A stretch of 64,000 nt of DNA from Cristatella mucedo. Lineage: Eukaryota; Bryozoa; Phylactolaemata; Cristatellidae. A program made the translations under genes and the position numbers. Shown piece by piece: positions 1-14,398 of the stretch (position 1 is its first letter; each line of letters opens with the position of its first letter). The DNA lies in NCBI GenBank assembly GCA_009760855.2, contig WPIO01000003.1:5708501-5772500 (forward strand), read 5' to 3'. Under the pieces are notes generated by a model, which had not been told where the DNA came from, made no database searches, and saw nothing but the letters and a program-made list of their open reading frames with translations.

Positions 1-56
1 TGTGTGCAAGCGGTGCAACCCTGGGGGAAGTGAGAGCTTCAATAAGAAGCAGGCCA
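1..56 (+). CDS. ASH2L: ASH2L exon 1 of window (partial)
   Basis: Reading from base 2 gives [18 protein letters not shown], matching the CxxC zinc-ligand stretch of the ASH2L N-terminal finger. It ends in phase 1 at the donor gtaagt (57). The joined protein aligns with human ASH2L without a gap. The exon continues upstream of the window. Confidence 0.85.
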
Positions 57-3000
57 GTAAGTCAGCAGCAGCCTGCGGGAGGCAGCATACTCCGGCTGCT
101 CAGCTGTGAGTGGCAGGTGGGCAGCCGGAGCCTGCTTCTTCTGGCTGCCAATGCCTGCACTTCCTTGGGTGTAGTTGTCACGTGGCTGCCTGTCATTTGT
201 TGCAGCGTTTACCCAGATTTGCCAAACGACCATTGCCAATCTTACTGTGCAGAACCCAGACAAGAAAACGTTCTCCAGGGACCGGGTAGGTGCAGCAACC
301 GACCTGCAGCCTTGCTCATTGCGCGGGCATGCCGCAGAAGCTTTGGGTCTCATCCGGTGACTGGTGTCTTGAGTCTGCATGAACTTGGGCTTGTGCCCTG
401 CTTGCTCGTGTCCTACTAGACGTTCGTTGGCTCTATGGCCTTCGAAGTCTGCTGCTGTGGCTGCTGCTGTTTGGCCATGCCCCTAACGCCCATCCCTTGT
501 CCTCGAGAACTCCTCTGTACGCATACGCTTGCGAATAGCTGCCATGCGAAGCGGCAACACCGATGGTAGCTCCTTCTGCTTCGGTGTGGTCCAGTTCAGT
601 CCTCCAATTTGTCAAATCTTGGGGGTAAGATTGGAGGTGCTTTCATGACCATGGCGTCGAGCTGTGCACGTCTTTTTCTTGTCATGCAGTGCTGGAGAGA
701 AGTGGTAGGGGCTTTCTCTTCGCCGGGACTGCTGCGGTCTTTTTTTGTCAGATTCCTCAGTGCAAAGCTCGCGCCCCTCCCGTGTCGTTCGGCCTGTGAT
801 ACTCGTCTAGCCCCGCGCTGGCAGTACACTCGTTCTCTCTTCCCCACCAGCCGAGCTGCCGGTTAGGTGTCGTCGAGTGAAGCCGTGACGATGGAACTAG
901 AAGCTCTGATCGGTCGTCCGTTTCGCTGATATGAGCGGCATCAGTTTGCGTACTTGGTGCCTGCAGAAGCAGCACACAATATGAGCTTTGCTCGTCGAAT
1001 GCACCTGTAGCGTGTCCACGGGTCGTTTGCCCCCTGCTGCCTTACAGTGATCCCACGCCGGGCGTTCGGCTGCCAGCGCAGCCTTACTGCTATGCCATTT
1101 TATTAGGATATCATACCATACATAGAAAAGTACTGGGAGAACCTGACGACGATGCAGCGCCGGGTGAAGCTCACGTGGCATGCGACTGTTGCCAAGACCC
1201 TCTCAAAGGAGTCGGAGACGTTCATTTGCGTTGAAGAAGCTGCCGGAGACCCGTACTACTGCTTGCGCAACTCGGTAAGGAGCTGGTTCTGAGCTGCATG
1301 CGTTCTTTTATATATATTCGCTGGTGCTGCAGCTGTGTTCACTTGCATCCAAGCATTGGTGTGTAATGCCTGTTGTGCCCATGACTTTCTCAGGATGCTG
1401 TCCCATTAGCCAACAGCAGCTGGTCATTACCTTTTTCTTTCTTTTTTAGCAAGCACGGTATGCTGAGCTAGTTCCACTTGCTGTCTGTCTGCTTGCCTTC
1501 CTGCTTACCTATATCTTTGAGCTTAAGTTAGCTGGCCTGCCACTGGGTCTGTGGTATGCTGCCTCCCTCTTTGCAGGCTTTGCCTCATGCAATGACAGTT
1601 CGCATTTGATTCACAATAATAATAATAAGTATTGTCTAGTGCCCTAAGAGAACTTAGCGAGAAGCAATAGTCATTAGTTAATGAAAAGCAAGGTATCCTG
1701 CATAGGAAAGCATGCACAATCTATTATCATGCTAAGCCAAGCATGCAAAAGCACACATTAGACTCTTGACTATTGATTAGTAGAGCTCTTGGTTAGGAAC
1801 ACACTCAATCATGCACAAGAGTAAGGAAAGCACACAGGAAAAAGATGGATCCTCTGGGACGCTTTATAAAATCATGTTGGTATTGGACTTCGTTCAGACA
1901 TTTGCTGTTTTGTAATACACAACCACACCAAAGGGTAATTCACTCAGACAGAGCAAAAGCTATGTAGAATAGGTCTATTTTGTCAGAGTAAAAACCAGAA
2001 CTTTTTGGAGCCACCGCAGCTACCACTGACTTGGCAGTGAGGGCGCCGGAGACGAGAGGTGTGGCTATGTCGGGGGGGGGGGTGGTAATGCTTTGCCATT
2101 CTTCCCGAAGGCCCTTGTGCAAGTCAGCTATGCTTTTCACTTTCCTGTGAAGCGTGAGATGGAAGTCTGTTGGCTGCCGTTTTGTTCACCGAAAGCCGAT
2201 ACGGCCTTGAAAGCTGTATAGATAACTCTTTTATAACAACCACTTAGTCCCTGGCTTTTTGGAGTTATAAACAGTGATGCACACGGAAGTCTTCCATCAC
2301 AGTCTGTATGTGCCGGGTTCTCATCTGAGCCGTACATGTTCGTGATTTAATTTTTGCAACTGCAGCTGCATGGGTCCATGATAAGGATTGCAAACAATAC
2401 TGGTAGCATGCATTCAATCGTTATCCTGTTGAACACGAAGTCGGTACCAGCAGCTGCTACAGCAGCACGAGGCAACCATGTTCAAAACGATGATGCAGTA
2501 CTTTCACACATTCAGAACGATGATGGAGTACTTTCACACTATTCACGCAGCCTTTGAGTCGTTCTCTCAGCAGTAGAAGTGCAGCCTTCCCGTAGTATGA
2601 TGGAGGTACCCCCGATTCACTGCTTTCCTGATGCATTCACGACTTATCCTTTGTTTTCTTGGTGACAAGCATATGCGTTGCATCTGCTGCGACCAAATGC
2701 AGCAGATCTGCTCTCATCCATTTAGAATACCCATTCCCACTGGTCAGCCATCCTGCTTGTAGGTGCTCGAGCCCACTGAAGAACATGTTGCCTCGTGTTT
2801 GAAGGACAGCAGAGGCCATGTGTGTTCGAAACACTTTGACCTTGTTCAGAGAGTGTTGGCTGGGCTGTAGCTGCGTTCACCTGTGTACCTGTGGCAATCA
2901 GAAGGAATTCTAAGCAGGATTAAAAAATAATATTACATTTGTTTAGCGTCCTCAGAGTACTTAATTTCTTTCTAGGCACCTTACTGTAAAGGAAGCATTT

Positions 3001-3546
3001 AAAAAATAATATTACATTTGGTTAGCGCTCTCAGAGTACTTAATCTATTTCTAGGTACTTTTCTGTAAAGGAAGCATGACCATGTGATTAATTGTGACAG
3101 GCACAGCTCTGAAGCAACACGTGCTTTCGGCACCTCCATTTTAAGAAGCCAATCACTCTCCTAAACTGACCTGACTGCAGTTTGTTGTCCACATTGCATT
3201 ACACAAAGACTGCTGAAGATATTTTTTTATAGCTTTGGAAATTAGGCTATTTTTAAATCGCTGGTTTTTCAAAGCGAGTACCTGCTCAGTCCCTCTGATA
3301 GGGCAATACTTGCCATCGATGCTCTTCTTCATCTATGAGGCTCTCTCGCATAACAAGGTTTTGAAAAAATTGCCCTCTGTCTCGACACATAGCTCTTCAT
3401 GACCCTGGTCGGTGTGTGTAGCAGGCTTGATAACTGTTAAGTGTGAATAATTCGCTGCAGTGCTTGAGCAAGATATCAGCTCGAGAGTATGCCAGAAATA
3501 TTGGAGATGCGCACCTTACCTTCTCTTTTACTTCAACTGGTCTTGT

Positions 3547-3586
<40 letters not shown>

Positions 3587-6500
3587 ACTTGATAAAGCGC
3601 CCTCAGAGAACTCAATCTCTTTCTAGGTGCTTTACATTTGCTGCAAAGGGAAATGCAATTGAATGGTGAGTACTATCATGCTTGATAAACAACATGAATA
3701 ACATGGTTAGGGGTGACATGCACAGGGTCAGCATGCAAGTGCGGTTAATGGCAGCATGCATAGTGTCAGTACGCATAAGCACATACAAGACGAATCACAG
3801 GGACCTACTAAATGCTGTCTTAAATAGGTGTTTTTTTTTTATTGTGGTCAAGTCAGGGGATATTATGACACAAGTCGGGAGTGAGTTCCAGGTTTTAGGA
3901 GCATGCGAACTAAATGCACGGTCTCCAAAGGATTTGAGGTTTGTATGAGGTATTGGTAAACCGAAGATACTAAATTTGTATGAGCCCTGGCAGAGACAGC
4001 AGCATCCTGAACGCTTTTGAACGGCATTAGTGAAACTATGGTGGGCCGTAATAGCCCAGGTGGTAAGGGGCTCACTCTTTACGACCAAGGTCGTATGTTC
4101 GAATCCTGGAGTTAAACGATTCTTTATTGCCAACTGCAAGCGGTGGTGGTGATAGTCGGTAAATCTCTTCTGCCACTATACAAATGAGGCTGTTGAATCA
4201 GCAAAGATTTTTTTAAGATAGGTATGCATGCTACAACCATTATGATACGGTACTAATAGCCGGTTAAACTATAATGGCTTGTGGCTCGGGGACAAGTGAC
4301 CATGCTGTCAGAATGGTGGGCATGAAAGCTCATGCCGACATAGCACGTGCAAAAAGCATTAAATGCCCATAAACATGTAATTTCTTGCAACCTATTGACA
4401 AAACAAGCAGTTTGCTTTTAAGCAGGTTGTAGCTGTCTCGGATTTATAGGTTGCTGCTTGTCTGAACTATGATTTTAGGAAATTCCTGCACCGGCTAGAA
4501 AACGTGAGTCGTGCTTAGTGAGCCGGAAGTGGAAAGGGGGCAATATTTGCCTTTATGGCTTGTGTGCTGCACTCACAACGATTGCCTTTGTTGCTCTGCG
4601 GCAAGGCGTGCAGTGTATGCATTCTAATTGGGATCGGCATCGCTTTCTTTGTAGGACTTGTCGAAAGTGGGTCCGAATTACAAAGACTTTAAGCTGAGCG
4701 AGCAAGTGGCCACACCAGCCAGTGACGGTCAGTCTTGTTTGATATCAACAGTCAACATTGAAATCGTTACTGACTTTAAAAGGCCCGAATCTGTAGTATC
4801 TAGGTGTGCTGAGCACGAATATAACCATGACAATTTCTATTGGTTCTTGTTTTGAAGATATTTCATATAGTTTATTTTTTATGTTTCATCGTGTAAATGT
4901 ATCCAGTAGGACAGCAACAAAATCCTAAATAAGCCTAGACTGATGTGATAGTGCATAATATCATCATGCACACATCATCCAGAGTTGATTGCATAATTTT
5001 TTTATGCAAATCAAATGCCTACTGCCAGGCAGCTACTGCAGTTAGCTGACATCATGAAGCCCAGCCTGAAAGTTTGAGCATTTAAAATATTTCAGACTTT
5101 GCGTGAGACAGTTAAGATACTGTTACACAAAACTTTTATTATTTTGCCCATTGAGGTACAATAAAGAACAGTAATGCCTTGAAAGTGCGTTAATGCCATA
5201 GACAATTTTATTTGTGGGGTAGTGACCTTTGCCAACCAGAGGAAAAGTGTCACTTATTAAGTAAAGAAGGCATCTCATCTCTACTTCGGATGCAAGGTTG
5301 GTGACCGAGACCAGCCTTGGGCCCCCGAATATATGCTGTGCTACATGGACATCACAGCTTTCACAATGGTTGAATGGCAAAACACTATCAATGCCATTGC
5401 AGTCCCCGTGGTGTGGAGAGAGTCAAGCAACCACATAAATGACTTACTTCTGCTTGGTTCCTCCTCGTTCCGGCAGAATAGCTAAGCAAAAGAAGTCGAG
5501 AATAGTCTACCCAAGCATTTCCCCTGCATTGAGACCAGTTCCACATGGTGAGGGTCATCCTATTCCAGAACCTCCAGCAGAATATTCTCTTAATTCATCT
5601 GATGAGTACAAGGGTGAGCCGACCTGTTTTTCTCGTGGTACGTCAGGATGCAGTGATCCCGACTTCTATTGTTGTGCATCATCAACCCCACACAGAATAA
5701 CCCAGGAAGAACTAAATGACCTGGTTCGTGATTTTGACTTGTCCAAGAACAAGGCAGAGTTGCTAGGATCAACATTTAAACCGGACAATCTTGTCAAAGA
5801 AGATGTCACAATTACTTTATATCGAAAGCTCCACCAGCACTTGGAGAATTTTGTCAGCAGAGAAAATAATGGGGTCAGCAGTGACTTCGTTCTGAAGTTT
5901 ATTTCCCAATCAAAGAAAACTAGTCATCCGGACTCTATTCCCTTATGTCCTGCTTCTACGATGCATTGATCAGCTGCTGCTATGCATAACTAACATCGTA
6001 CATATGTCATTAGCCTCAGGCCATGTCCCAGCACCTTTCTAAAAGACTGTAGTTAGGCCACTACTCACGAAAGCCACACTAGACCAAGAGAAATTGAGCA
6101 ACTTCCGCCCAGTCTCCCTTCTACTGTTCCTATCAAAGACAATGGAACGATTCGAAGCAGACCAGCTGAACTCATATATTGAAACTTCAAACCTTGCTAG
6201 TAAGTTCTAGTCTGGTTTTAGAGCTAATCACTCCTCAAAGTCAGCATTGCTTCGGGTATATAACTTAGGTAGAGTATCTCTGCTTGTTTTGCTCAATCTT
6301 TCGTCAGCTTTTGATGTTATCGATCGCCAAGTCCTTGAGCGGCTCTCATCTCTCCTGGACACCACTGGCACTGCATTGCAATGGTTCAGGTCCCGTCTCA
6401 TTGGGAGACTCCAGAGCATTGATGTAAATGGACAAAATCGTCCGAGGAACCTCTGAAACACGGAGTGCCTCAGGGCTCCGTGCTTGGACCTGGGACTTTT

Positions 6501-9500
6501 CACGGTTTAGAGTCTCCCTCTTGTCGATGTGATTGCCAAGCACAACCAGGCTTACACTTCTGTGTGGATGACTTTCAGTTGTACCTTTGCTTTGATAATA
6601 ATAATAATAATGCACTTGATAAAGCGCCCTCAGAGAACTCAATCTCTCTACAGGCGCTTTACATTAGCTGCAAAGGGAAATGCAATTGAATGGTGAGTAA
6701 AATCATGCTTGACAAACAAACAATTAATAACATGGTTAGGGGTGACATGCACAGGGTCAGCATGCAAATGTGGTTAGTGGCAGCATGCACAGTGTCAGCA
6801 CGCCTAAGCACATCTAGGACGAATCACAGGGACCCACTAAATGCTGTCCTAAATAGGTATGTTCTTAAGTTCTTTTTAAATGTGGTCAGGTCAGGGGATA
6901 TTCTGACGCAGGTCGGGAGGAAGTTCCAGGCTTTGGGAGCATACGAACTAAATGCTTGGTCTCCAAAGGATTTGAGGTTTGTACGAGGTATTTGTAGACT
7001 GTCGGATTCCGAAAAGCAGTTGGTACGATGCTTGGCCTGATGGGGGAGTATATCTGAGAGATAGGCTGGAGCCCAAGAATGAAGTGACCTAAAAGTGAGT
7101 GACAAAACCTTGAAGTCAATCCGTTGCTTGACTGGTAGCCAGTGCAGGTCGGCGAGAAGTGGAGTAATGTGGCAACTGCGACGCTCACGACAGACAAGCC
7201 TAGCTGCGGAGTTTTGCATCAGTTGCAATCGCCTGATCGCACATGCCGGTAGGCCAGCGAGGAATGTTAACGCTCAAAATCGGCTCAGCCAGCATATCTG
7301 TTGAATCTGGATGAAATCTAGGCGTCATGTTCCAAAGTGACCTTTCATTAGACGACCACTTCAGCTTCTCAGACAAGTCTGCCAACTTTCAGCTACATAG
7401 CATTGCTAAAAGTTGGGCTTGTTTAGACAGAGATCTAAATTTTTCCATGTATTTGGGACATCCTTTCTATAGACTTCTGTAACTCAGAGCTTGCCGGCCT
7501 ACCGGCCTGTGCATTCAGGTGCTCACAGCTGATGCAAAACTCTGAAGCTAGGCTTGTATGTCGTGAGTGTCGCAGTTTTCACATCACACTACTTCTCGCA
7601 GCCCTACACTGGGTCCCAGTCAAGCTACACATTGACTTCAAGGTTTTGTCACTCACTTATAGGTCCCTTTATTCTTTCGCTCCAGCCTACCTATCTGATC
7701 TACCTCCCTACCAGACTAAGCATAGTACCCTCCGATTTTCGGAATATGTTTACCTATACCTCGTACAAATCTGAAATCCTTTGAAGGCTGTATTTGTAGT
7801 TAGCATGCTCCCAAAGCCTGGAAATCCCTCCGGACTTGCATAAGAACATCCCCTGACTTGACCACATTTGAAAAGAACTTAAGAACATACCTATTTAGGA
7901 CAGCATTTAGTGGGTCCCTTTTATGTATCCTTCATGTGCTTATGCGTGCTGACACTGTGCATGCTGCCACTAACCACATTTGCATGCTGACACTGTGCAT
8001 GTCACCCCTAACCACGTTTTTCACTTTCGTCACGACATCTCCTAACTTGTCCACATTTAAAAAGAAACTAAAAACGCATCTATTTATTGTGGGTCCCTGT
8101 TATTCGTCTTTTATGTGCTTATGCGTGCTGCCACTAACCATGCTTACATGCTGACCTTGTGCGTGTCACCCCTAACCATGTTATTGAGCATGCAACCACT
8201 AACCAGTCGGTTTTGCTTCCTTTGCAGCAAATGTAAAGTGCCTAGAAAGAGATTTGAGTTCTCTGAGGGTGCTGTATCAAATTTCTTGTTATTATAAAGT
8301 AATCTGGTATTCTATTTCGATATTGAAGGCCTCATGAATGCCTTACAATCCCACCTGACCCACAAGAATGGAGACTATTTGTTGACTTTTCAAAACTGAG
8401 TCTTAATGCTGTGCTTTTGCGTAATGGAAACCATCTTCATCTATTTCTTTAGTGCATGCTGTTCACACGAAAGAGGCATACGATAACCTAAAGCAGCTAC
8501 TGAATTCCATTGGGTATAACAAGTACAGCCGCACCTTTGTGGTGATTTGAAGGTAGTTGCCCTTTTAATGGGACTGAAGCTGAGATATACAAAATGCATG
8601 TGTTTATTAAGTTAGTGGAGTAGCCGAGCAAGGGAGTTGCACTAATTCGGAAGGAGTGGGCTCTCAGACAAAATGAAGCAGTTGGAGAGAAGAATATCCA
8701 GCACCCTTTGGAGGGAGGAATATCCAGCACTCAGCTCTGGTCGAGGCCAGCAAAATCCTGCCACCACCCCTCTATGTCAAACTAGGTTTGATGGATAACT
8801 TCAGGAATGCTATGGATCGGATTTGGTCAGCTTTCTGATACTTACATAAAAAATTCTCTCGGCTCAGCAAAGCAAAGATTACTGAGGAAGCTTGTGGGTA
8901 TTCAGATTCAAGAGCTCTTCAAAGATGACCGGTTCAACAATTTGCTGCAGAGTGATGCAGAAAAAACAAGGATTTTATTGTTTTTCACATACTCTCGGGA
9001 ATGTTTGGACAGACAACTGTAAGGAACTAGTAGAAGACATACTGATGCAATATCAGATATTTTGCTGCAATATGTCTCAAAAGATCAACTTCTTTCATTC
9101 CCATTTGGATTTCTTCCCTGAAAACTGTATTATGGTTCGTGATGGACATGGCGAACGTTTTCATAAAGATATCGCAACAATGGAACAGAGATACCAGGGA
9201 AAATGGTCCACTTGAATGGTGGCAGACTACTGATGGACACAGAGATGCTCCAGAACAGCTGTACAAGAGACAGGTGAATAAATCTAACAAGCAGTCTATG
9301 GCTATTACTATTGGCATGCATTTCGTGATATACACATTAATTTATTTGTAGATTTAAAAAAAATCAGAGCGAATTTTGAAATTTGACTCAAATTTGTGTT
9401 GAGCTCAGAGCAATTTATAATAAAAGACTATTTTTATTTCTGTAACGTGGCTTGTATAAATTTGTTGACCAGTGTATTCGGTCGCGCATGGGCAGCTGCT

Positions 9501-12500
9501 TTGGCTGATACTTGCGGTGCTTCCGAATGGGTAATGGGAGGCACTGCTTCCCAGAAGTCATGTAGGTATTTAAAAAGAGATTCAATTCCTTAGGTGGCTA
9601 TATAAGTTTTTTAATTTATAAGTATTTAATGTGTTATTTGTCCTTGTGTATGGATAAGCTGATGTTGAGGTACGACTAGCTCTCATACCTCTGTTCGATT
9701 TATTTGATTGATAGGCAAGGGCCGGACCAGCAAGAGGAAAGCACTAGGTGACAGCCAAGTCTTGATGCCGTCAAAGCAAAAGAAAGGGTAACTTTTGGAT
9801 CGTCTGTTCTGTTGACAGACAGGTGTTGCACGGCGGCTAAATGGCAGCTCCATGATGCATCCTGCCTTTGCATGGCTTGTGTGCGCATTTTTTCAAAAAC
9901 TGCTGACAGGTTTGATAGTGACCGGCAATCGCTCCAGTTTTTTCCACTTTGAATGGCTGCTGCCACCTAGCCAGCTTATTGGAATCTTACCCGTGGGTGT
10001 TTTACCAGCAACGTTCTGGTTGTGGAATGATGTCACGTGTAAAACTCAGCTCTATAGAAATAGGGAGGAAGAGCAAGAAAGAGTATGCTTATATAGAAAC
10101 ACGTAGGTGTAAAGAGGCAACATATTCATGTGTCCTGACATGGCAAGAGTGAACCATTTATTTTATTTCTGAAATGGCTACTACCGTGCATTGAGAGTCT
10201 ATTGATAAAGGAGCAGCAGCGAAAAATCGAGATGCAAATCCACGCATTGCACAAGAGGCTTAGGCAACGGGCCAATGAGTCTTTCGGTCTGTCTACTGTC
10301 AACCACGTCTTAGTGAAAAGGGACAAGTACTTGGCCTAGGAAGCTAGCCCCTGCTGCAGCAAATACTCCACAAGTTTAATGAGCCCATCTTAAATGGTGG
10401 GCTCGTGAACTGGATCTTCAATGCCAAGCTCAGGGTGTCTTCTTGTCTCTAACACATATTCTTCGAGTGCTTAGCGATACAATTAGCATCTTAGTATCAG
10501 CGACTCAGCCCAAGCCATTATTCTTGAAAGCCTTCGTGCCAAGCAATGTCAGTTATGCCAGTAATCTACAAACCAAATGGCTCAGAGCACACTGGACGAA
10601 TTTTTTAACATGACAACTTGTTTGTATTGATTCAAATGTGATAGCTTGCTTCGAAAATTTACCTGCTGTGTATACACTCAAGAGTCTTTGCCATCTACTT
10701 GCAAGCCTTGAGCTTCAAACAAGCCACTCCTTTAGTTTTTGGCAGAGGATGCTGTTTAAGGGCACACATCTTGCAATCTTTGTGCTGGTCCTTCAGCTTC
10801 ACGAATGTTCTTTTTGGATGCCATTTTGTTGTGACCGTACTCTATAGAATCTGCATTAAAAGCACTGCAACGCGAAGCCATATTTTGCACTAGCGGTTTG
10901 TTGGATTGCTGCATCTTTTTGGAAAGTTCCGGGGCTCGTACAAGGGGATCTACGTTTGGGAGGTAGGTCATAAAGTTCATATTCTAAAGAAAATGAACGG
11001 AACTGCTCCTTTAGTCTTCATATATTCAGAAGTCAAAATGCAGTCTAAAAAGTATATAGGAAATTTCATGTATGAAAGTTTCATGTTTCTACAATACAGA
11101 TATGGCATTATGAATCCAATAACATACAAAAATGTGATGGCTAAAAGCTGCTGCATAATCAGTGTTTGCAAGCTTTAAACAAATACTGTTAACTGTGTAT
11201 GACATTTAATTTTAAAACATGACCTATCATAATGGCCTGTCGGCAGTTCTGCCTAAGATGAGCCAAGTATTCAGTGGTGCTTAAGTGGATGGTGAGTGCC
11301 TTCCGGCTCGCGGATCACGTAGCAGCGCACAGCTTCAAACGGAAATGCAAACAGTTTGTATTTTGTGGGTTTTGATCCATAGCAGTTTGATCCATATCAC
11401 GTTTGTATTTTGTGGGTTTTGACCCATAGCAGTGTCCACTTTTGCTAAGTGCTTTTTATTTTAAGTGTGTCACACCGCCGTACTGAATTTGGGGTCATCA
11501 ATCTGCTTTGAAAAAAGTTATTTTAGCTTAAAAATTAACGATTGTGCTTTGCAGCTGACAACGTGACTTTCTCTCGATTTGCACGCCTAAGTTTCAGCCT
11601 GTCTAGTGTGATGGAAAAATTTGAAAAAGAAAATCACACCAGAGCCTATAACAAATACAGTATCGTTTCTGGAAAAAGAACAATTTGCTTAACATGTTGC
11701 AGCAATGTTGCAGTTGAGCCGGCAATGTCGAAGTCGCACTATCAACAAGGGGGCCAATGAGACTTCGGAAGAAGCATCAAGGCTGCTGTCGAGTGGTAGA
11801 AAAAAGAGTTGTTTAAGTGGTGGTGCACAAAATTTAATAAAATTTCTTTTCCTTGCATTGTGCTGCAATGCATATACCCTGTAATCAATTCGCTGATTAA
11901 TTAACGTGTAGACATTTGTTTCCGAATGGTCAAACGATGTGAACCGAAAGAGGATAAGCATTTGCACTAAAATTGCAAAGGGGTTACAGTGCCGAAAGTG
12001 CAAGCTGCTGAAATGCTGTGGCCACCCTTTCAAAACCTCTCCAAGTTCCATGTCCTGTGAAGGTTTGGGGCATGACGTTAATGGATTACTTAATAATCTT
12101 GTTATGCAATTATGATGTCTTGTTATGCAAAAATCTAGTGCAGACATCTTGTGCAACTGATTATTATGTAATATTCTAGCAGATTTTATATAATTGCTAT
12201 ATTTTGTAACATCTAGCACACACCTTGTGTAATTGTGGCAAGCTCACTAACAAACCTAGCTTATTATAAGGACTATTGATGCATCTGAGGAGATTAAGCT
12301 CGGTAGAAAATCTTTTTAAAGAAATTTCGGTGTATGTAGTGACAAAATGCATATAGGGAAGATGCTTATGAAGAGATTCTACTGTAGTGCACTTCTTAGC
12401 AATTCGACTCGTTTTTCAGAATTTGTAGGTATCCCCCTTAGCTTGCTCGAGTCAGCTGTTTAGCCATCTAGCTGAGGTGGAGAGCTTAAATGTCTTGCAA

Positions 12501-14320
12501 GCTGTTTCATGGCATCTAATATGCCTGAATTGGCCAGCTGTGCAGGCTGGTCGTGGTTGACTTTTGACGATGCTGTCGGCAGCAATTTTTTGGTCCTTGC
12601 AGCTGTGCTTGGTTTGTGACACACATTGTCCCCGGTGAGCAGAGGCTCCAGGCCATGCATTTGGTGCTGAGGCTTGAGGTTGAGGGGTGATCAATGACTT
12701 GCAGTGTTGGACGGCTTGCTATTGCTGCAGTCAGGTGCATGAGCCAATGAAGCTGAGCTTTTCTCTTTTTCTTTTTTTTGTTTTTCCGTCTCGAGTCGTG
12801 TTTGCAGCTATCGGCTCTTCTCATAGGGACCAGGTCGGCAGCAACAAGCTGGTGCCACACGGCTATCCGATTGAGCATCCTTTCAACAAAGATGGCTACC
12901 GCTACGTGCTGGCTGAGTCCGACCCGCAGGCTCCGAATCGGCAGGCATTCGACGACAGCACGGACGGTGCCGGCAAGCCCATACCGGGTTACCTGTACAG
13001 GACATTCCTCGGCAGTCAGGTCCTCCTTGCCCTTCATGACAGGGGTAAGAGGTGGCTTCACAGGCAGTACTACACACGGCTGCCTGCAGCTGCTGCAGCT
13101 GTAGTTGCCATTTGGTGTCACGTGCCTTTACTACGGCACTGCATTGCAGCACCTCAGCTGAAGATCTCGGAGGATCGACTGAGCGTCACTGGCGAGAAAG
13201 GCTACAGCATGGTTCGTGCCACACACGGTATGAGTCGCTCAACCTCTCCCCTCTCTTCTTCCACAAGAGTGCGATCTCTGCTCGGCTCTTTACTTAGCTT
13301 GCCCCCTTAGCTTGCCTGCACGTCGCGGTCCACCTGCTGTCGGCTGGTGGGCGGGTTTTCTATGTTCTTGGTATGCTGATCTTGTCAGATCTTGCTTTTC
13401 TTGCTTTCTTACTGCTGTCGGTCTTGTACTTGTCTTCTGCTTGGGTGGCATGTGGATATTTGAGCAAGAGTTACAGTCGTGTTGTGCCAAGTCCCGCATA
13501 AGGGCAGTGCAGTAGCGTCAAAGCACACGCTGCTGCGCCTCACAAGCTCAGGATTTAAGTTCGATTTTATCGCGCGAGCGAGCAAGCGCCGAATGCATGC
13601 ACATTGCAAGCTCGCTGCGCTCTGCCTGCAGCTGTGAACAAAGGCGCCTGGTACTTCGAAGCTGTCATCGACGAGATGCCCCTAGACAGTGCCGTTCGAA
13701 TGGGATGGTCACAGCAGATCGGTACGTACGCTGGCTGTGTCCTAGAGAAGGATAAATACTGCATGGCTTGGAGCTATGCATACTTTTAACGTCGTTTGTA
13801 ATTGATGTAATTAGTTTGATGTCTTGCTGCTAGACGTGGAACAGAAGGTGGGAGGAGTCCGGCGGTCAAGGATTTTTGCCTAAAAAAAATGCTAGCAGTC
13901 ATTTTTGTTCCCAAGCTAGAAATAACCGATTCTTTAAGTAGCTGAATGCTACAACGAATTAGTCCACATGATTATTACCTGAAATACCTTGACTCTCGAT
14001 ATATTACTACCCCATACGCAGGGAGTCATTAATAGTCTTCGTAGATTAGGGTGGCCTTAACTTTAAATAGTACAAGACCTGAATGCCTAGGTGTGGAACG
14101 AATAGCAGAAGCAAATTCAGCTCCTGCGAAGTATAAAACTGTGACATCGGTTCTGACCTAATCTGTAACAAAAGAGAATCTTAAGCTAGTGGCAACTTGA
14201 TCTGTTGATGGAGCAGTTTTTAAGATGGGCCTGAAAAGTGCTGCTTGTCTATAACTTTTTAATACGTGCTTGCATGAGAGGGATACCTGAGTCATGCTTG
14301 CTCGTGCTGTGTTTGTAACT

Positions 14321-14398
<78 letters not shown>

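Larger units (their letters stand above)
5440..9270 (+). pseudogene. Repeat-borne ORF of unknown function, split by a LINE
   Basis: The first part (about 5460-5850) reads [20 protein letters not shown] and [20 protein letters not shown]; the second (about 8300-9270, with stops and shifts) reads [28 protein letters not shown], and [20 protein letters not shown] then RYQGKW. I recall this as one protein family repeated many times in arthropod and other invertebrate genomes, function unknown. The two halves are in the right order and are separated by a plus-strand LINE (5855-8296). It lies in ASH2L intron 4 and is decayed. Confidence 0.6.

Noticed and set aside
3540-3600. Short regularly spaced repeats considered as a CRISPR-like array (also 6590, 42028, 45297)
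   Set aside because: These are (ATT)n tails of LINE A; there is no repeat-spacer structure and the DNA is animal nuclear DNA.
11689-12219. 176-codon minus-strand open frame in an ASH2L intron
   Set aside because: No recognisable domain, no splice support, odd composition, and it lies antisense in an intron. Kept as unassigned.
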